This document shows positions 44,504 to 52,843 of a DNA stretch of 64,000 nt, piece by piece. This stretch comes from Clostridia bacterium. Lineage in GTDB: Bacteria; Bacillota; Clostridia; Christensenellales; Borkfalkiaceae. The stretch spans positions 191,473 to 255,472 of the forward strand of contig JAIDCJ010000010.1 in assembly GCA_029055875.1 (NCBI GenBank), in the 5' to 3' direction. Within the stretch, counting starts at the first letter, position 1. Every line of letters begins with the position of its first letter. A program made the position numbers and the translations under genes. The notes beneath the pieces were generated by a model, which ran no database searches, was not told the origin of the DNA, and saw only the letters and a program-made list of their open reading frames with translations.

Positions 44504-45814
44504 ATGAATTTATCACCCAAACAAATCGTAAACGAACTCAATAAACACATTATCGGTCAGGACGAGGCGAAAAAGGCGGTTGCCATTGCGCTTCGCAACC
44601 GTTATAGAAGGGCGCAGCTCTCTCCCGAGCTCCGCGAGGAAATCACGCCCAAAAACATTATTATGAAGGGTCCTACGGGCGTGGGCAAAACGGAAATTGC
44701 ACGCCGTCTTGCCAAGCTCGTGAAAGCGCCTTTTATTAAGGTGGAAGCAACCAAGTACACCGAGGTCGGCTACGTCGGCAAGGACGTAGAGGGCATGGTG
44801 CGTGATTTGGTGGAATGCGCGTTCCGCTTAGTGAAGGACGAGAAGACGGCGGAGGTCTCCGCGAAAGCGACGGATACCGCCGAAAAGAAAATGGTGAAAA
44901 TTCTCGCCGAGGCGAAGAAGGCGGATAGGGGCGAAACCCCGCGCGAAATCTTCGAGGCGAATTTGTTGGAATCGCTCAGAAAGGGCACCTTCGATAATCT
45001 CGTCATCGAGGCGGAGGTTGCCGACGAGCCCAAGAACATGGAACTCATTCCCGGCGGCGCGGCAATCAACCTCGGTTCTATCTTCGGCGAAATGCTTCCC
45101 GCGCGGAAGAAAAAGCGCAAGATTGCCGTAAAAGAGGCTATGAAGCTGTTCGTTGCCGAGGAAGCGGAAAAGCTCATCGACGACGACGCCGTGAAAGAAG
45201 AGGCGCTTCGCCGTGCCGAAAACGACGGTATTATCTTCATTGACGAAATCGATAAAATTGCGGGCAAGGGCAACACTTCGGGCGCGGACGTTTCCCGCGA
45301 GGGCGTGCAAAGGGACATTCTGCCTATCGTAGAGGGCAGCACGGTCATGACGAAGTACGGCCCCGTGAAGACGGACTATATGCTCTTTATTGCGGCGGGT
45401 GCGTTCCACGTTGCAAAGGTGGAAGACCTGATTCCCGAGCTGCAAGGGCGTTTCCCCGTTTCGGTGGAGCTTAGCTCGCTCACGAAAGAGGACTTCGTAA
45501 ACATTTTAACGAATACCGAGCATTCGCTCACACAGCAGTACGCGGTGCTTTTGGCGGTGGATAATATCGACTTAAAGTTTACGCCCGACGCAATCGAGGC
45601 GATTGCGGAAATCTCCGAGGAAATCAACCTCACAAGCGAGGATATCGGCGCAAGAAGATTGCACACCGTTATGGAATATCTGCTTGAAGATATTTCCTTC
45701 AACGCGGGCGGGAACGATTATCCCGTTATTCCCGTGGAGGTCAACCGCGCGTACGTCGAGGAGCACCTTAGCAAAATCACCAAAGACAGAGATTTGAAGA
45801 AATACGTTTTGTAA
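44504..45814 (+). CDS. hslU: HslU (ClpY) ATPase
   Basis: A 436-aa AAA+ unfoldase feeding HslV. Walker A GPTGVGKTE (about 55-63), the pore motif E-V-G-Y-V-G-K, Walker B IIFIDEIDK, and sensor/arginine motifs (LQGRFPV) are all present, with the intermediate I-domain between residues 110 and 230. AAGGAG is positioned before the ATG. Confidence 0.98.
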   Translation: MNLSPKQIVNELNKHIIGQDEAKKAVAIALRNRYRRAQLSPELREEITPKNIIMKGPTGVGKTEIARRLAKLVKAPFIKVEATKYTEVGYVGKDVEGMVRDLVECAFRLVKDEKTAEVSAKATDTAEKKMVKILAEAKKADRGETPREIFEANLLESLRKGTFDNLVIEAEVADEPKNMELIPGGAAINLGSIFGEMLPARKKKRKIAVKEAMKLFVAEEAEKLIDDDAVKEEALRRAENDGIIFIDEIDKIAGKGNTSGADVSREGVQRDILPIVEGSTVMTKYGPVKTDYMLFIAAGAFHVAKVEDLIPELQGRFPVSVELSSLTKEDFVNILTNTEHSLTQQYAVLLAVDNIDLKFTPDAIEAIAEISEEINLTSEDIGARRLHTVMEYLLEDISFNAGGNDYPVIPVEVNRAYVEEHLSKITKDRDLKKYVL

Positions 45815-45823
45815 GGTCTTTCT

Positions 45824-46462
45824 ATGATGCAGGAAGAAATCAACGAACTCATTGCAAAAGCCGAAGGAGGCGATGCAGAGGCGCAGCTTGCCCTTGCGTA
45901 CCACTATTGCGACGAGGCGGAGAAAAAGTTAGCGCTTTTTCAAAGTTTGCCGTCGGGCAGTCCGAATCTCAAAGGCGCCGCGGTAATGTGGGACAAAAAT
46001 CCCATTACCGACGCCGTGAACGAGGATAGGAGACGCGCCTTTCTATGGTTTGAGAAGGCGGCGGGACTGGGCAGCGTAGAGGCCCTCTATGAGTTGAGCG
46101 TTTGCTACGAACGCGGCGCGGGTACGCCCTCGTTCCCCGAGAAAGCGCGGAAGCTTTTAGAGCAGGCGGCTAACGCGGGGTATATGCCCGCGCAGTACGA
46201 TTTCGGAATGTTGTACCTCTACGGAAAGACGAATACGGCGGGCGAGAAGGAATTTCCCAAAGACGAAGCCCTTGCCGTGAAGTGGCTGTTAAAAGCCGCC
46301 GAGCAGGGCGATTCGCTCGCGCAGTATCAACTCGGCGAATGCTTTGAAGAGGGCACGGGCGTAGAAGCAAACGAAGAAACAGCAATCGCATGGTACGAAA
46401 AATCCGCAGAGCGCGGAAACGAATTGGCGTATCAGGCGTTGGAAAGATTAAAGGAAGAATAA
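45824..46462 (+). CDS. Sel1-repeat protein
   Basis: A 212-aa soluble protein with about four Sel1-like (TPR-related) repeats, recognisable from A-x-A-Q-x-x-L-A-x2-Y, A-F-L-W-F-E-K-A-A-G-L-G-S-V-E-A-L-Y-E-L, Y-M-P-A-Q-Y-D-F-G-M-L-Y and D-S-L-A-Q-Y-Q-L-G-E. Such proteins act as adaptor scaffolds; the partner is unknown. Tandem ATGs at 45824 and 45827 are both possible. It lies 9 nt after hslU and 10 nt before hisS. Confidence 0.85.
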   Translation: MMQEEINELIAKAEGGDAEAQLALAYHYCDEAEKKLALFQSLPSGSPNLKGAAVMWDKNPITDAVNEDRRRAFLWFEKAAGLGSVEALYELSVCYERGAGTPSFPEKARKLLEQAANAGYMPAQYDFGMLYLYGKTNTAGEKEFPKDEALAVKWLLKAAEQGDSLAQYQLGECFEEGTGVEANEETAIAWYEKSAERGNELAYQALERLKEE

Positions 46463-46472
46463 CGGAGTTAGT

Positions 46473-47732
46473 ATGATAAACATTCCCAAGGGTACGAAGG
46501 ACGTATTGCCTGCCGAGGTGTATTTGTGGCACCACGTGGAGGACACGGCGAGAAAGACGGCGGAGGCGTTTTCGTTCAAGGAAATCCGCACGCCCGTATT
46601 CGAGCACACCGAGCTTTTTGCACGCGGCGTGGGCGATACCACCGACATTGTAAATAAAGAAATGTACACCTTTCTCGATAAGGGCAACCGTTCCATTACG
46701 CTCCGCCCCGAGGGAACGGCAGGGGTTGCGCGCGCGTTTTTAGGCAACGGTCTTGCGGGCGGCGCAATGCCGTTTAAGGCGTACTACCTTATTTCCGCAT
46801 TCCGTTACGAGCGTCCGCAGGCGGGAAGACTCAGAGAGTTCCACCAGTTCGGCGCGGAGCTCTACGGCGCGGCGGGAGCAACTGCCGATGCAGAAATCAT
46901 TGCCCTTGCAGATTCTTTCCTTAAAAATTTAGGCTTAAAAAACGTTTCTTTGCAAATTAACTCTATCGGCTGTAAGACCTGCCGTGCGGAGTATCATAAG
47001 GCACTCAAAGCGTATTTTGCGCCGCATTTGAAAGAAATGTGTGCGGACTGCAACGCGCGGTTTGAAAAGAACCCCATGCGCATGATCGACTGCAAGGAAG
47101 AGGGCTGCAAGAAAATTACGGCGAATGCGCCGAGAATGCTCGACTATTTGTGCGACGATTGCAAGGCGCATTTCGAGGAAGTGAAAAACCTGCTCAATGC
47201 GGCGAATATCAAATATGAAATCAATCCCTCTATCGTGCGCGGGCTCGATTATTACAGCCGCACGGTATTCGAGTTCACGTCCGAAGCGGCGGGTGCGCAG
47301 GGCACGGTGCTCGGCGGCGGGCGTTACGACGGACTCCTCGAACAGATGGGCGAAAAGGCGGTTCCCGCAGTCGGCTTTGCGGCGGGCTTGGAACGGCTCT
47401 TAATGGTAATTGCGGCGGAGAATGCGCCCGTACCCGAGGAGAAAGGCGTAAGTTGCTATCTTGCGGGTATGGACGGAAAATCACGCGGACAAGCATTCGT
47501 CCTTGCAAGCGAGCTGAGAAAGGCGGGAATCTCTGCGGAAGTCGATTTAATGGAGCGTTCCTTGAAGGCGCAGTTCAAGTATGCCGATAAAATTGGTGCG
47601 CGGTTCGTTGCCGTCATCGGCGAGAGCGAGCTTAATGAGGGCGCGGCGGAAGTGAAGGATATGAAAAATTCTTCTTCCGAGCGGGTTAAATTCAGTGAAC
47701 TTGCAACATACTTAAAGCAAAAGGAGAACTGA
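46473..47732 (+). CDS. hisS: histidyl-tRNA synthetase
   Basis: A 419-aa class II synthetase charging tRNA-His. Motif 1 (KEIRTPVFEHTELFARG), motif 2 (LRPEGTAGVARA, FRYERPQAGRLREFHQFG), the histidine-specific VRGLDYYSRTVFE and motif 3 (GFAAGLERL) are clear, followed by the C-terminal anticodon-binding domain. ACGGAG precedes the ATG. Aspartyl-tRNA synthetase, its frequent partner, is absent. Confidence 0.98.
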   Translation: MINIPKGTKDVLPAEVYLWHHVEDTARKTAEAFSFKEIRTPVFEHTELFARGVGDTTDIVNKEMYTFLDKGNRSITLRPEGTAGVARAFLGNGLAGGAMPFKAYYLISAFRYERPQAGRLREFHQFGAELYGAAGATADAEIIALADSFLKNLGLKNVSLQINSIGCKTCRAEYHKALKAYFAPHLKEMCADCNARFEKNPMRMIDCKEEGCKKITANAPRMLDYLCDDCKAHFEEVKNLLNAANIKYEINPSIVRGLDYYSRTVFEFTSEAAGAQGTVLGGGRYDGLLEQMGEKAVPAVGFAAGLERLLMVIAAENAPVPEEKGVSCYLAGMDGKSRGQAFVLASELRKAGISAEVDLMERSLKAQFKYADKIGARFVAVIGESELNEGAAEVKDMKNSSSERVKFSELATYLKQKEN

Positions 47733-47733
47733 T

Positions 47734-48048
47734 ATGGTAAAGGAAGTAAACGACGAAGAATTAAAAGCGCTGATTGCGGGGGGCAAAACAATCGTATGTG
47801 ATTTCTTTGCGAGCTGGTGCGGCCCGTGCAGAATGCTTGCGCCCGTAATGGAAACGCTTTCCGAAGAGCTTGGGACACAAGCCGAGTTCGTGAAAACGGA
47901 TACCGACAAAAACCCTGTGGTTGCAATCGAGAACAGCGTTGCGTCCATTCCCACGGTAATTATTTTCGAGGACGGAAAGGTAAAGGCACAGAACGTCGGG
48001 TTCATGCCCGAAGAAGTTATGCGCGAATATCTGAAAGCGCATATTTAG
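47734..48048 (+). CDS. trxA: thioredoxin
   Basis: A 104-aa disulfide reductase with the W-C-G-P-C active site near residues 29-33 and the cis-proline S-I-P-T-V-I-I-F. AAGGAG is located before the ATG, which is 1 nt after the hisS stop. Normal length for the family; no thioredoxin reductase is nearby. Confidence 0.97.
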   Translation: MVKEVNDEELKALIAGGKTIVCDFFASWCGPCRMLAPVMETLSEELGTQAEFVKTDTDKNPVVAIENSVASIPTVIIFEDGKVKAQNVGFMPEEVMREYLKAHI

Positions 48049-48064
48049 ATTTCGTAAAAAATGC

Positions 48065-48093
48065 TTGACAGAATATAGATTGCGTCATATAAT
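48065..48093 (+). promoter_or_regulatory. ribU promoter
   Basis: TTGACA (48065-48070), 17-nt spacer, TATAAT (48088-48093), a full consensus promoter. Confidence 0.9.
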
Positions 48094-48107
48094 ATAGGCA
48101 ATCGAAT

Positions 48108-48219
48108 ATTCTTTGGGGCGGAGTGAAATTCTCCACCGGCAGTAAAGTCTGCGAAGAGCGTGAGCTCCCGATCGGGTGCAATTCCCGAACCGACGGTATA
48201 GTCCGGATACGAAAAGAAA
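48108..48219 (+). promoter_or_regulatory. FMN riboswitch (RFN element)
   Basis: Canonical RFN segments appear in order: GGGGCGGAGTGAAATTCTCC, ACCGGCAGTAAAG, GCGAAGAGC, the CCCGATCGGGTGCAATTCCC region, and CCGACGGTATAGTCCGGAT closing P1. It lies between the promoter and ribU with a terminator behind it. Confidence 0.96.
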
Positions 48220-48237
48220 TGAAAAGCGAATTTTACG

Positions 48238-48268
48238 CGCCCCTTATTTTGAGGGGCGTCTTTTTTTC
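48238..48268 (+). terminator. FMN-riboswitch terminator
   Basis: Stem CGCCCCT/AGGGGCG followed by TCTTTTTTT, between the aptamer and the ribU start; FMN binding should favour it. Confidence 0.88.
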
Positions 48269-48306
48269 AAAGAATATCCGAAAATAAACTTTTTAGAGGT
48301 ATTCTT

Positions 48307-49029
48307 ATGGAAGAAGAACTTGCAACTGAGGCGGTAGAAACCGCTGAGCCCGCCGCGGAAGCGGTGGAAAAACCCACACGCGGCGCACGCGTGAAAGCTA
48401 TTTTGCGCGAGCATTTCTCCGCGCCCCGCATTGCATACATGGCGTTTTTTACCGCGCTTGCGTTTGTGGTCACTTTTTTGGAATTTCCCATTTTCCCTGC
48501 CGCGTCCTTTTTGAAATTCGATTTCGCAAATCTGTTTTTCATGATTGAGGGATTCATCTTCGGCCCCGTAGAAGCGATTATTTCTATCGGTATTAAGGAA
48601 CTGCTTTGCTGGACGAAGTCCTCTACGGCGGGCGTAGGCGAAATTGCCAACTTTATTATGTCTACGGCGTATATCATTATCCCGTCCATTGCATACCGTT
48701 TCAAACGCGGCAAGTGGTGGGTGTGCCTGTATCTCGTATGCGCCTGCGTGCTGCAAATGAGCGTGAGCTTGGTTGTAAACCGCTATATCAACTACTGGTT
48801 CTTCTGCGACGTCATGCACTTTATTCCGAACATGAACTCGGGCGAGTTCTTTGCCATTACCTGGCAGTTCGTTTTAGGATTCAACGCCATCAAGAGCGTA
48901 GGAATCAGTATCGTCGTATTCCTCGTCTATAAGCCGCTTTCGCGGTTCATTAAAATGACGACGGATAAATTCGACAGGCGCATGGCAAAGGCAAAAGAAA
49001 AAAGGAAGAGCAAAAACGAACAAGGCTAA
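48307..49029 (+). CDS. ribU: riboflavin ECF transporter S component RibU
   Basis: A 240-aa membrane protein with five or six TM helices from residue ~42, containing the RibU-type stretches LEFPIFPAASFLKFDFANLFFMI and FIFGPVEAIISIGIKELLCW. The upstream FMN riboswitch supports riboflavin or FMN as substrate. The first 25 residues form a Glu/Ala-rich acidic tail and the C-terminus a Lys-rich one, both cytoplasmic. AGAGGT precedes the ATG. The ECF ATPase and T subunits are not in this window. Confidence 0.94.
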   Translation: MEEELATEAVETAEPAAEAVEKPTRGARVKAILREHFSAPRIAYMAFFTALAFVVTFLEFPIFPAASFLKFDFANLFFMIEGFIFGPVEAIISIGIKELLCWTKSSTAGVGEIANFIMSTAYIIIPSIAYRFKRGKWWVCLYLVCACVLQMSVSLVVNRYINYWFFCDVMHFIPNMNSGEFFAITWQFVLGFNAIKSVGISIVVFLVYKPLSRFIKMTTDKFDRRMAKAKEKRKSKNEQG

Positions 49030-49043
49030 ATCATAAAAATTCA

Positions 49044-49072
49044 TTGCAAAATTCAGCCGTATGCGGTATAAT
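49044..49072 (+). promoter_or_regulatory. tsaE promoter, ATG at about +1
   Basis: TTGCAA (49044-49049), 17-nt spacer, TATAAT (49067-49072). The ATG at 49081 is 8 nt beyond the -10 box and no ribosome-binding site is present. Confidence 0.82.
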
Positions 49073-49080
49073 AACCGTGT

Positions 49081-49482
49081 ATGGCTGTTTTTCTTTCTAA
49101 GAGTCAAGAGGATACGCTTGCTTGGGCACAGGAATATGCAAAAACTCTGCGCCTAGGGGATACCGTGCTCTTAGAGGGGGAAATGGGCGCGGGCAAGACG
49201 CTCGTTGCAAAGGGCATTGCAAAGGGGCTTGGAATTAAAGAAGAAGTCACAAGCCCGACCTACGCCTACGTGAACGCCTACGAAAACCGCCTCTTTCACT
49301 TCGATTGCTACCGCGTTTCAAGCGAGCAGCAGGCGTTTCAGCTCGGCTTTGCGGACTATTTCGAGGCGGGCGGGATTTGCCTCGTGGAATGGAGTGAGAA
49401 TATTGCGGGCTTGCTTCCCGAAAACCCGAAACGGGTGGAAATTATAAAATGCGGCGAAAGCGCAAGGGAGATACGGTTTTGA
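49081..49482 (+). CDS. tsaE: tRNA t6A biosynthesis ATPase TsaE
   Basis: A 133-aa P-loop protein that regenerates the TsaB-TsaD complex during threonylcarbamoyladenosine synthesis on tRNA. Walker A is GEMGAGKTLVAKGIAKGLG, followed by TSPTYAYVNAY and HFDCYR. It begins right at the predicted transcription start and appears leaderless. It heads a chain of five overlapping genes. Confidence 0.95.
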   Translation: MAVFLSKSQEDTLAWAQEYAKTLRLGDTVLLEGEMGAGKTLVAKGIAKGLGIKEEVTSPTYAYVNAYENRLFHFDCYRVSSEQQAFQLGFADYFEAGGICLVEWSENIAGLLPENPKRVEIIKCGESAREIRF

Positions 49483-50066
49483 AATTTCTTGCAATCGATA
49501 CGAGCGGTAAGAGTTTAGCGGTCGTTTCTTACTGCGACGGAAAAACTCAATATTCCTATCTTCCCGAAAGTCAGTCAAAGCATTCGGTTGTTTTAATGGA
49601 TGCAATCGAGAACAGCTTGAAGCGCGCCAAAATGAAAGCAAGCGACTGTGATTTTTTCGGCGTCGTCGTCGGCCCCGGTTCGTTTACGGGAATCCGCATA
49701 GGCATTGCAACCGTAAAGGGGCTGTGCTTCGCCTGCGATAAAAAGGCGGTGGCTGTCACTTCTTTGGACTGCATTGCATACGCTGAAACGGGAGCAAAAC
49801 GGCTCGCCCTCGTGGACGCGCTTCACGGCAATTATTACGCCTCCGCCTATTCGGAAGAAAACGGTGTGGACGCTCAGCCCGCGTTCCTTTCGGGCGATGA
49901 AGTAAACGCACTCATTCAAAAGGGATACGCGCCCCGATACCCCGACGGCGTAGACACGGCGAAGGGGCTGTTGAACGCGATACTTGCGCATAAAGATAAG
50001 CTGATTGACGCGAAGGAGCTTACCGCCCTATATTTGAGGAAGAGCTCTGCGGAGGAAAACAGATGA
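49479..50066 (+). CDS. tsaB: tRNA t6A biosynthesis protein TsaB
   Basis: A 195-aa ASKHA-fold scaffold of the t6A machinery. From the TTG at 49479 (overlapping the tsaE stop, TTGA) the protein starts with the expected FLAIDTSGKSLAV; the key loop VVGPGSFTGIRIG and the C-terminal YLRKSSAE are present. AAGGGAG is located 7 nt before the TTG. tsaD is not in view. Confidence 0.95.
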   Translation: MKFLAIDTSGKSLAVVSYCDGKTQYSYLPESQSKHSVVLMDAIENSLKRAKMKASDCDFFGVVVGPGSFTGIRIGIATVKGLCFACDKKAVAVTSLDCIAYAETGAKRLALVDALHGNYYASAYSEENGVDAQPAFLSGDEVNALIQKGYAPRYPDGVDTAKGLLNAILAHKDKLIDAKELTALYLRKSSAEENR

Positions 50067-50500
50067 ACGGCAGAGTGTGGACGGCGGAAGATTTAGACGA
50101 GATTGCCGGCCTCGAAGAGGAGTGTTTTCCTACCGAGCATTGGACGCGGAGAATGCTTGCCGACTCCTTCGTATCGGGGAACTTTTTTGGGGTTCTGCTC
50201 GAAGAGGACGGAGCAGTTACGGCGTACGGCGGCATGAGTATCGTATGCGACGAGGCGGAGGTTCAGCTGATTGCGACGGCGGAGATGTACCGCCGCTGCG
50301 GCAGGGGCGGTAAGATTTTAGAGGATTTACTTGATGAGGCGGCGCGGCGGGGCGTGAAACACGTATTTTTGGAAGTACGCGTTTCCAACGCAAGCGCGCA
50401 GATGCTGTATCTCAAACACGGGTTCAAGGGCGTTTATTGCCGTACCCGATACTATCCCGACGGCGAGGACGCGCTCGTCATGAAAAAGGAGCTTATTTGA
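50063..50500 (+). CDS. rimI: ribosomal-protein-alanine N-acetyltransferase RimI
   Basis: A 145-aa GNAT acetyltransferase, normally modifying the N-terminus of S18. The acetyl-CoA loop RRCGRGGKILEDLLDEA and the motif B strand VFLEVRVSNASAQMLYLKHGF fit the family. Its ATG overlaps the tsaB stop (ATGA). Order tsaE-tsaB-rimI is standard in Bacillota. Confidence 0.93.
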   Translation: MNGRVWTAEDLDEIAGLEEECFPTEHWTRRMLADSFVSGNFFGVLLEEDGAVTAYGGMSIVCDEAEVQLIATAEMYRRCGRGGKILEDLLDEAARRGVKHVFLEVRVSNASAQMLYLKHGFKGVYCRTRYYPDGEDALVMKKELI

Positions 50501-51195
50501 AACTTTCTTATATTCAAAAGGGGAGCGGGAAGGACTTGGTTATGCTTCACGGCTACCTCGCTACGAAAGAAAGTTTTTATCCGCAGATAGAATATTTTTC
50601 CCGCTTTTACCGCGTGACTGCGCTCGACTTTCCGGGCTTCGGGCAGGCGGAGGAGCTCACCGGGCCGTACTCCGTAGGCGACTACGCAGACTGGCTCACG
50701 CGTGCTTTGAAGGAGCTTGAAATCGAAAGCCCTTTCGTCATTGCGCATTCGTTCGGCGGGCGGGTGGCGGTGAAATGCCTCTCGCGCGGGAACTGCTTTG
50801 AGCGCACCGTGCTCACGGGCTGTGCGGGAATTATTCCGAAACGAACTTTGAAATACAAGCTGCGCGTGAAGACGTACCGCCTTGTAAAAAAGTTTGCACC
50901 GCGCTATGCCGAGAGGAAATTCGGCAGCAGCGAATACAGAAGTCTTTCGCCCGTCATGCGGGAGAGCTATAAAAAAATCGTAAACGAGGACTTACGCGAG
51001 GACGCGAAAAAAATTGCCGTGCCCGTTTTATTTATCGTAGGCGATCAGGATACGGAAACGCCCGTAAAATCGGCGGAAATCTATCACGCGTGCGTGAGCG
51101 GAAGCAGGCTTAAAGTTATGGCAAACTGCGGACACTTCGCGCATTTAGACGACGCACTGCATTTCAATCTCGCGGCAGAGGAGTTTTTCAAATGA
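50497..51195 (+). CDS. alpha/beta hydrolase
   Basis: A 232-aa hydrolase of the alpha/beta fold. The oxyanion motif LHGYLATKESF, the nucleophile elbow AHSFGGR (Ser), the acid after FIVGDQDTETP and the final His in NCGHFAHLD form a complete triad. The start is a TTG at 50497 overlapping the rimI stop, with AAGGAG upstream. The substrate is unknown. Its position before the murF-like gene (4-nt overlap) suggests coupling but not function. Confidence 0.88.
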   Translation: MKLSYIQKGSGKDLVMLHGYLATKESFYPQIEYFSRFYRVTALDFPGFGQAEELTGPYSVGDYADWLTRALKELEIESPFVIAHSFGGRVAVKCLSRGNCFERTVLTGCAGIIPKRTLKYKLRVKTYRLVKKFAPRYAERKFGSSEYRSLSPVMRESYKKIVNEDLREDAKKIAVPVLFIVGDQDTETPVKSAEIYHACVSGSRLKVMANCGHFAHLDDALHFNLAAEEFFK

Positions 51196-52778
51196 ATTTT
51201 TCAGATTCACTCATCATCGGAATCGTGTTCGGGGGGATTCTCTCGGGCTGGATGCTCTCGCTCGTCTGTATCCGTATGCTGGGCATTTTGCAGCAGGAGG
51301 GGTACGCTTCCAAACCGTTCCTAAAATGGTGTTTCAAAAAAGGAAACTTAGAAGAGCGGCGGCTGGTGCTTCTCACCATTTCGCTCGCGCTTTTGGTTGC
51401 GCTGTTTAATTTGTGCTTCTGCTTTTGGGACTATAAAATTGCCAACCTCATTTCCGTGGTGCCCTTCGCGGGCTGGATCGCGTTCTACTTTATTTCCGAG
51501 CGCAAACGCGCGTTAAAGGTGAAAACGGTATCAACGCCCCGCATGATCCGCCTCGCGGTTTGCAATCTCTTCTTTTTAATTCTCATTTCCTGCGGATTGG
51601 GCTTTGCGTGCGCGGCGGCGTCGCTTGCAATCGATAAATCGTGGTATTATCTTTTCCGCTTCGTATATTTTGCGCTTCTGCCCCTCGTGCTTCCGCTCGT
51701 GATAGCGCTTTCAAACACCGTAATGAAGGCTTATGAAATTCCGCACACGAAGAAGTATTTGAAAAAGGCGAAAAAGCTCTTCGCGGAAAGCAGCTGCAAA
51801 ATCGTGGGCATTACGGGTAGCTTCGGCAAGACGAGCGTGAAGAACTACGCATATACTATTCTTTCGCATAAGTTCCGCGTGATTGCAACGCCCGCTTCCT
51901 ACAACACGCCGCTCGGCATTTCAAAAGCTGTGAATATGAACGGTTTGGACTGCGATATCTTCCTTGCGGAAATGGGCGCGAGAAAGACGGGGGATATCAA
52001 GGAGCTCTGCGATTTGGTGAACCCCGAGTACGGCGTCGTGACGGGGGTGTGCTGTCAGCATCTCGAATCGTTCGGCTCGCTCGAAAACATTCAAAAGGAA
52101 AAGGGCGTGCTCGCAAAGCGCGCCGAAAAAGTCGTGCTCGGCAGCAGCGTTACGGCGGAGAAAGAGGGCGCGCTCAAAGAGGGAGTCGATTTTGCCGCGG
52201 AGGATATCGAGCTCACGGCGGACGGCACGAAATTTACGCTTCGTATCAAGGACGAAAAGGTTCCCGTGCAAACGGCGCTTCTCGGCAGACACGCCGCCGA
52301 AGATATTGCGCTTGCCGCTGCGCTCAGCTTTTTGCTCGGCATGACGATAGAGGAGATTGCCGCGGGGATAGAGGCAATCGAGCCCGTACCGCACCGCTTG
52401 CAAAAAATAGAGGCGAACGGCGTGACCATTTTAGACGATTCCTACAACTCCAACGTGGAGGGGGCGAAGGTTGCCGTGGAAACGCTGAAGCTCTTCGGGG
52501 GCAGAAAGTTCGTGGTAACCCCCGGTCTTGTGGAATTGGGGCTTATCGAAGCAAAGAAGAACGAGGAGCTCGGCGCATTGTTCACGGGGCTGGACGGCGT
52601 TATCTTAGTGGGTGAAACGCGGGTATTGCCGCTTCGGAGCGGCTATCTATCGGCAGGCGGTGAAGAGGACAAAGTGACCATGGTGCCCTCGCTCCATAAG
52701 GCGCAGCAGTACCTTGCCACCGTGCTCTCGGCGGGCGATACCGTACTCTTTCTTAACGACTTGCCCGATAAGTATTAA
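51192..52778 (+). CDS. murF: MurF-like Mur ligase with N-terminal membrane domain
   Basis: A 528-aa ligase predicted to add D-Ala-D-Ala to the peptidoglycan precursor. Residues 1-180 contain about five TM helices in place of the usual soluble UDP-MurNAc-binding domain. The ATP-binding domain starts with GITGSFGKTS (206-215) and continues with NTPLGIS, EMGARKTGDI, and the C-terminal DDSYNSNVEGAKVAVETL and VTPGLVELG, all MurF-like. ddl lies directly downstream, which supports MurF. Membrane attachment suggests action next to the lipid stage; this is inference. Confidence 0.85.
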   Translation: MNFSDSLIIGIVFGGILSGWMLSLVCIRMLGILQQEGYASKPFLKWCFKKGNLEERRLVLLTISLALLVALFNLCFCFWDYKIANLISVVPFAGWIAFYFISERKRALKVKTVSTPRMIRLAVCNLFFLILISCGLGFACAAASLAIDKSWYYLFRFVYFALLPLVLPLVIALSNTVMKAYEIPHTKKYLKKAKKLFAESSCKIVGITGSFGKTSVKNYAYTILSHKFRVIATPASYNTPLGISKAVNMNGLDCDIFLAEMGARKTGDIKELCDLVNPEYGVVTGVCCQHLESFGSLENIQKEKGVLAKRAEKVVLGSSVTAEKEGALKEGVDFAAEDIELTADGTKFTLRIKDEKVPVQTALLGRHAAEDIALAAALSFLLGMTIEEIAAGIEAIEPVPHRLQKIEANGVTILDDSYNSNVEGAKVAVETLKLFGGRKFVVTPGLVELGLIEAKKNEELGALFTGLDGVILVGETRVLPLRSGYLSAGGEEDKVTMVPSLHKAQQYLATVLSAGDTVLFLNDLPDKY

Positions 52779-52792
52779 AATAATAAGTTATC

Positions 52793-52830
52793 AAAACACA
52801 CCGAAGATGAATGCTTCGGTGTGTTTTATT
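52793..52830 (+). terminator. terminator between the murF-like gene and ddl
   Basis: A 14-bp stem (AAAACACACCGAAG pairs with CTTCGGTGTGTTTT) followed by ATTTT; ddl starts 14 nt later behind AGGAGG. Confidence 0.85.
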
Positions 52831-52843
52831 TTAGGAGGATATT

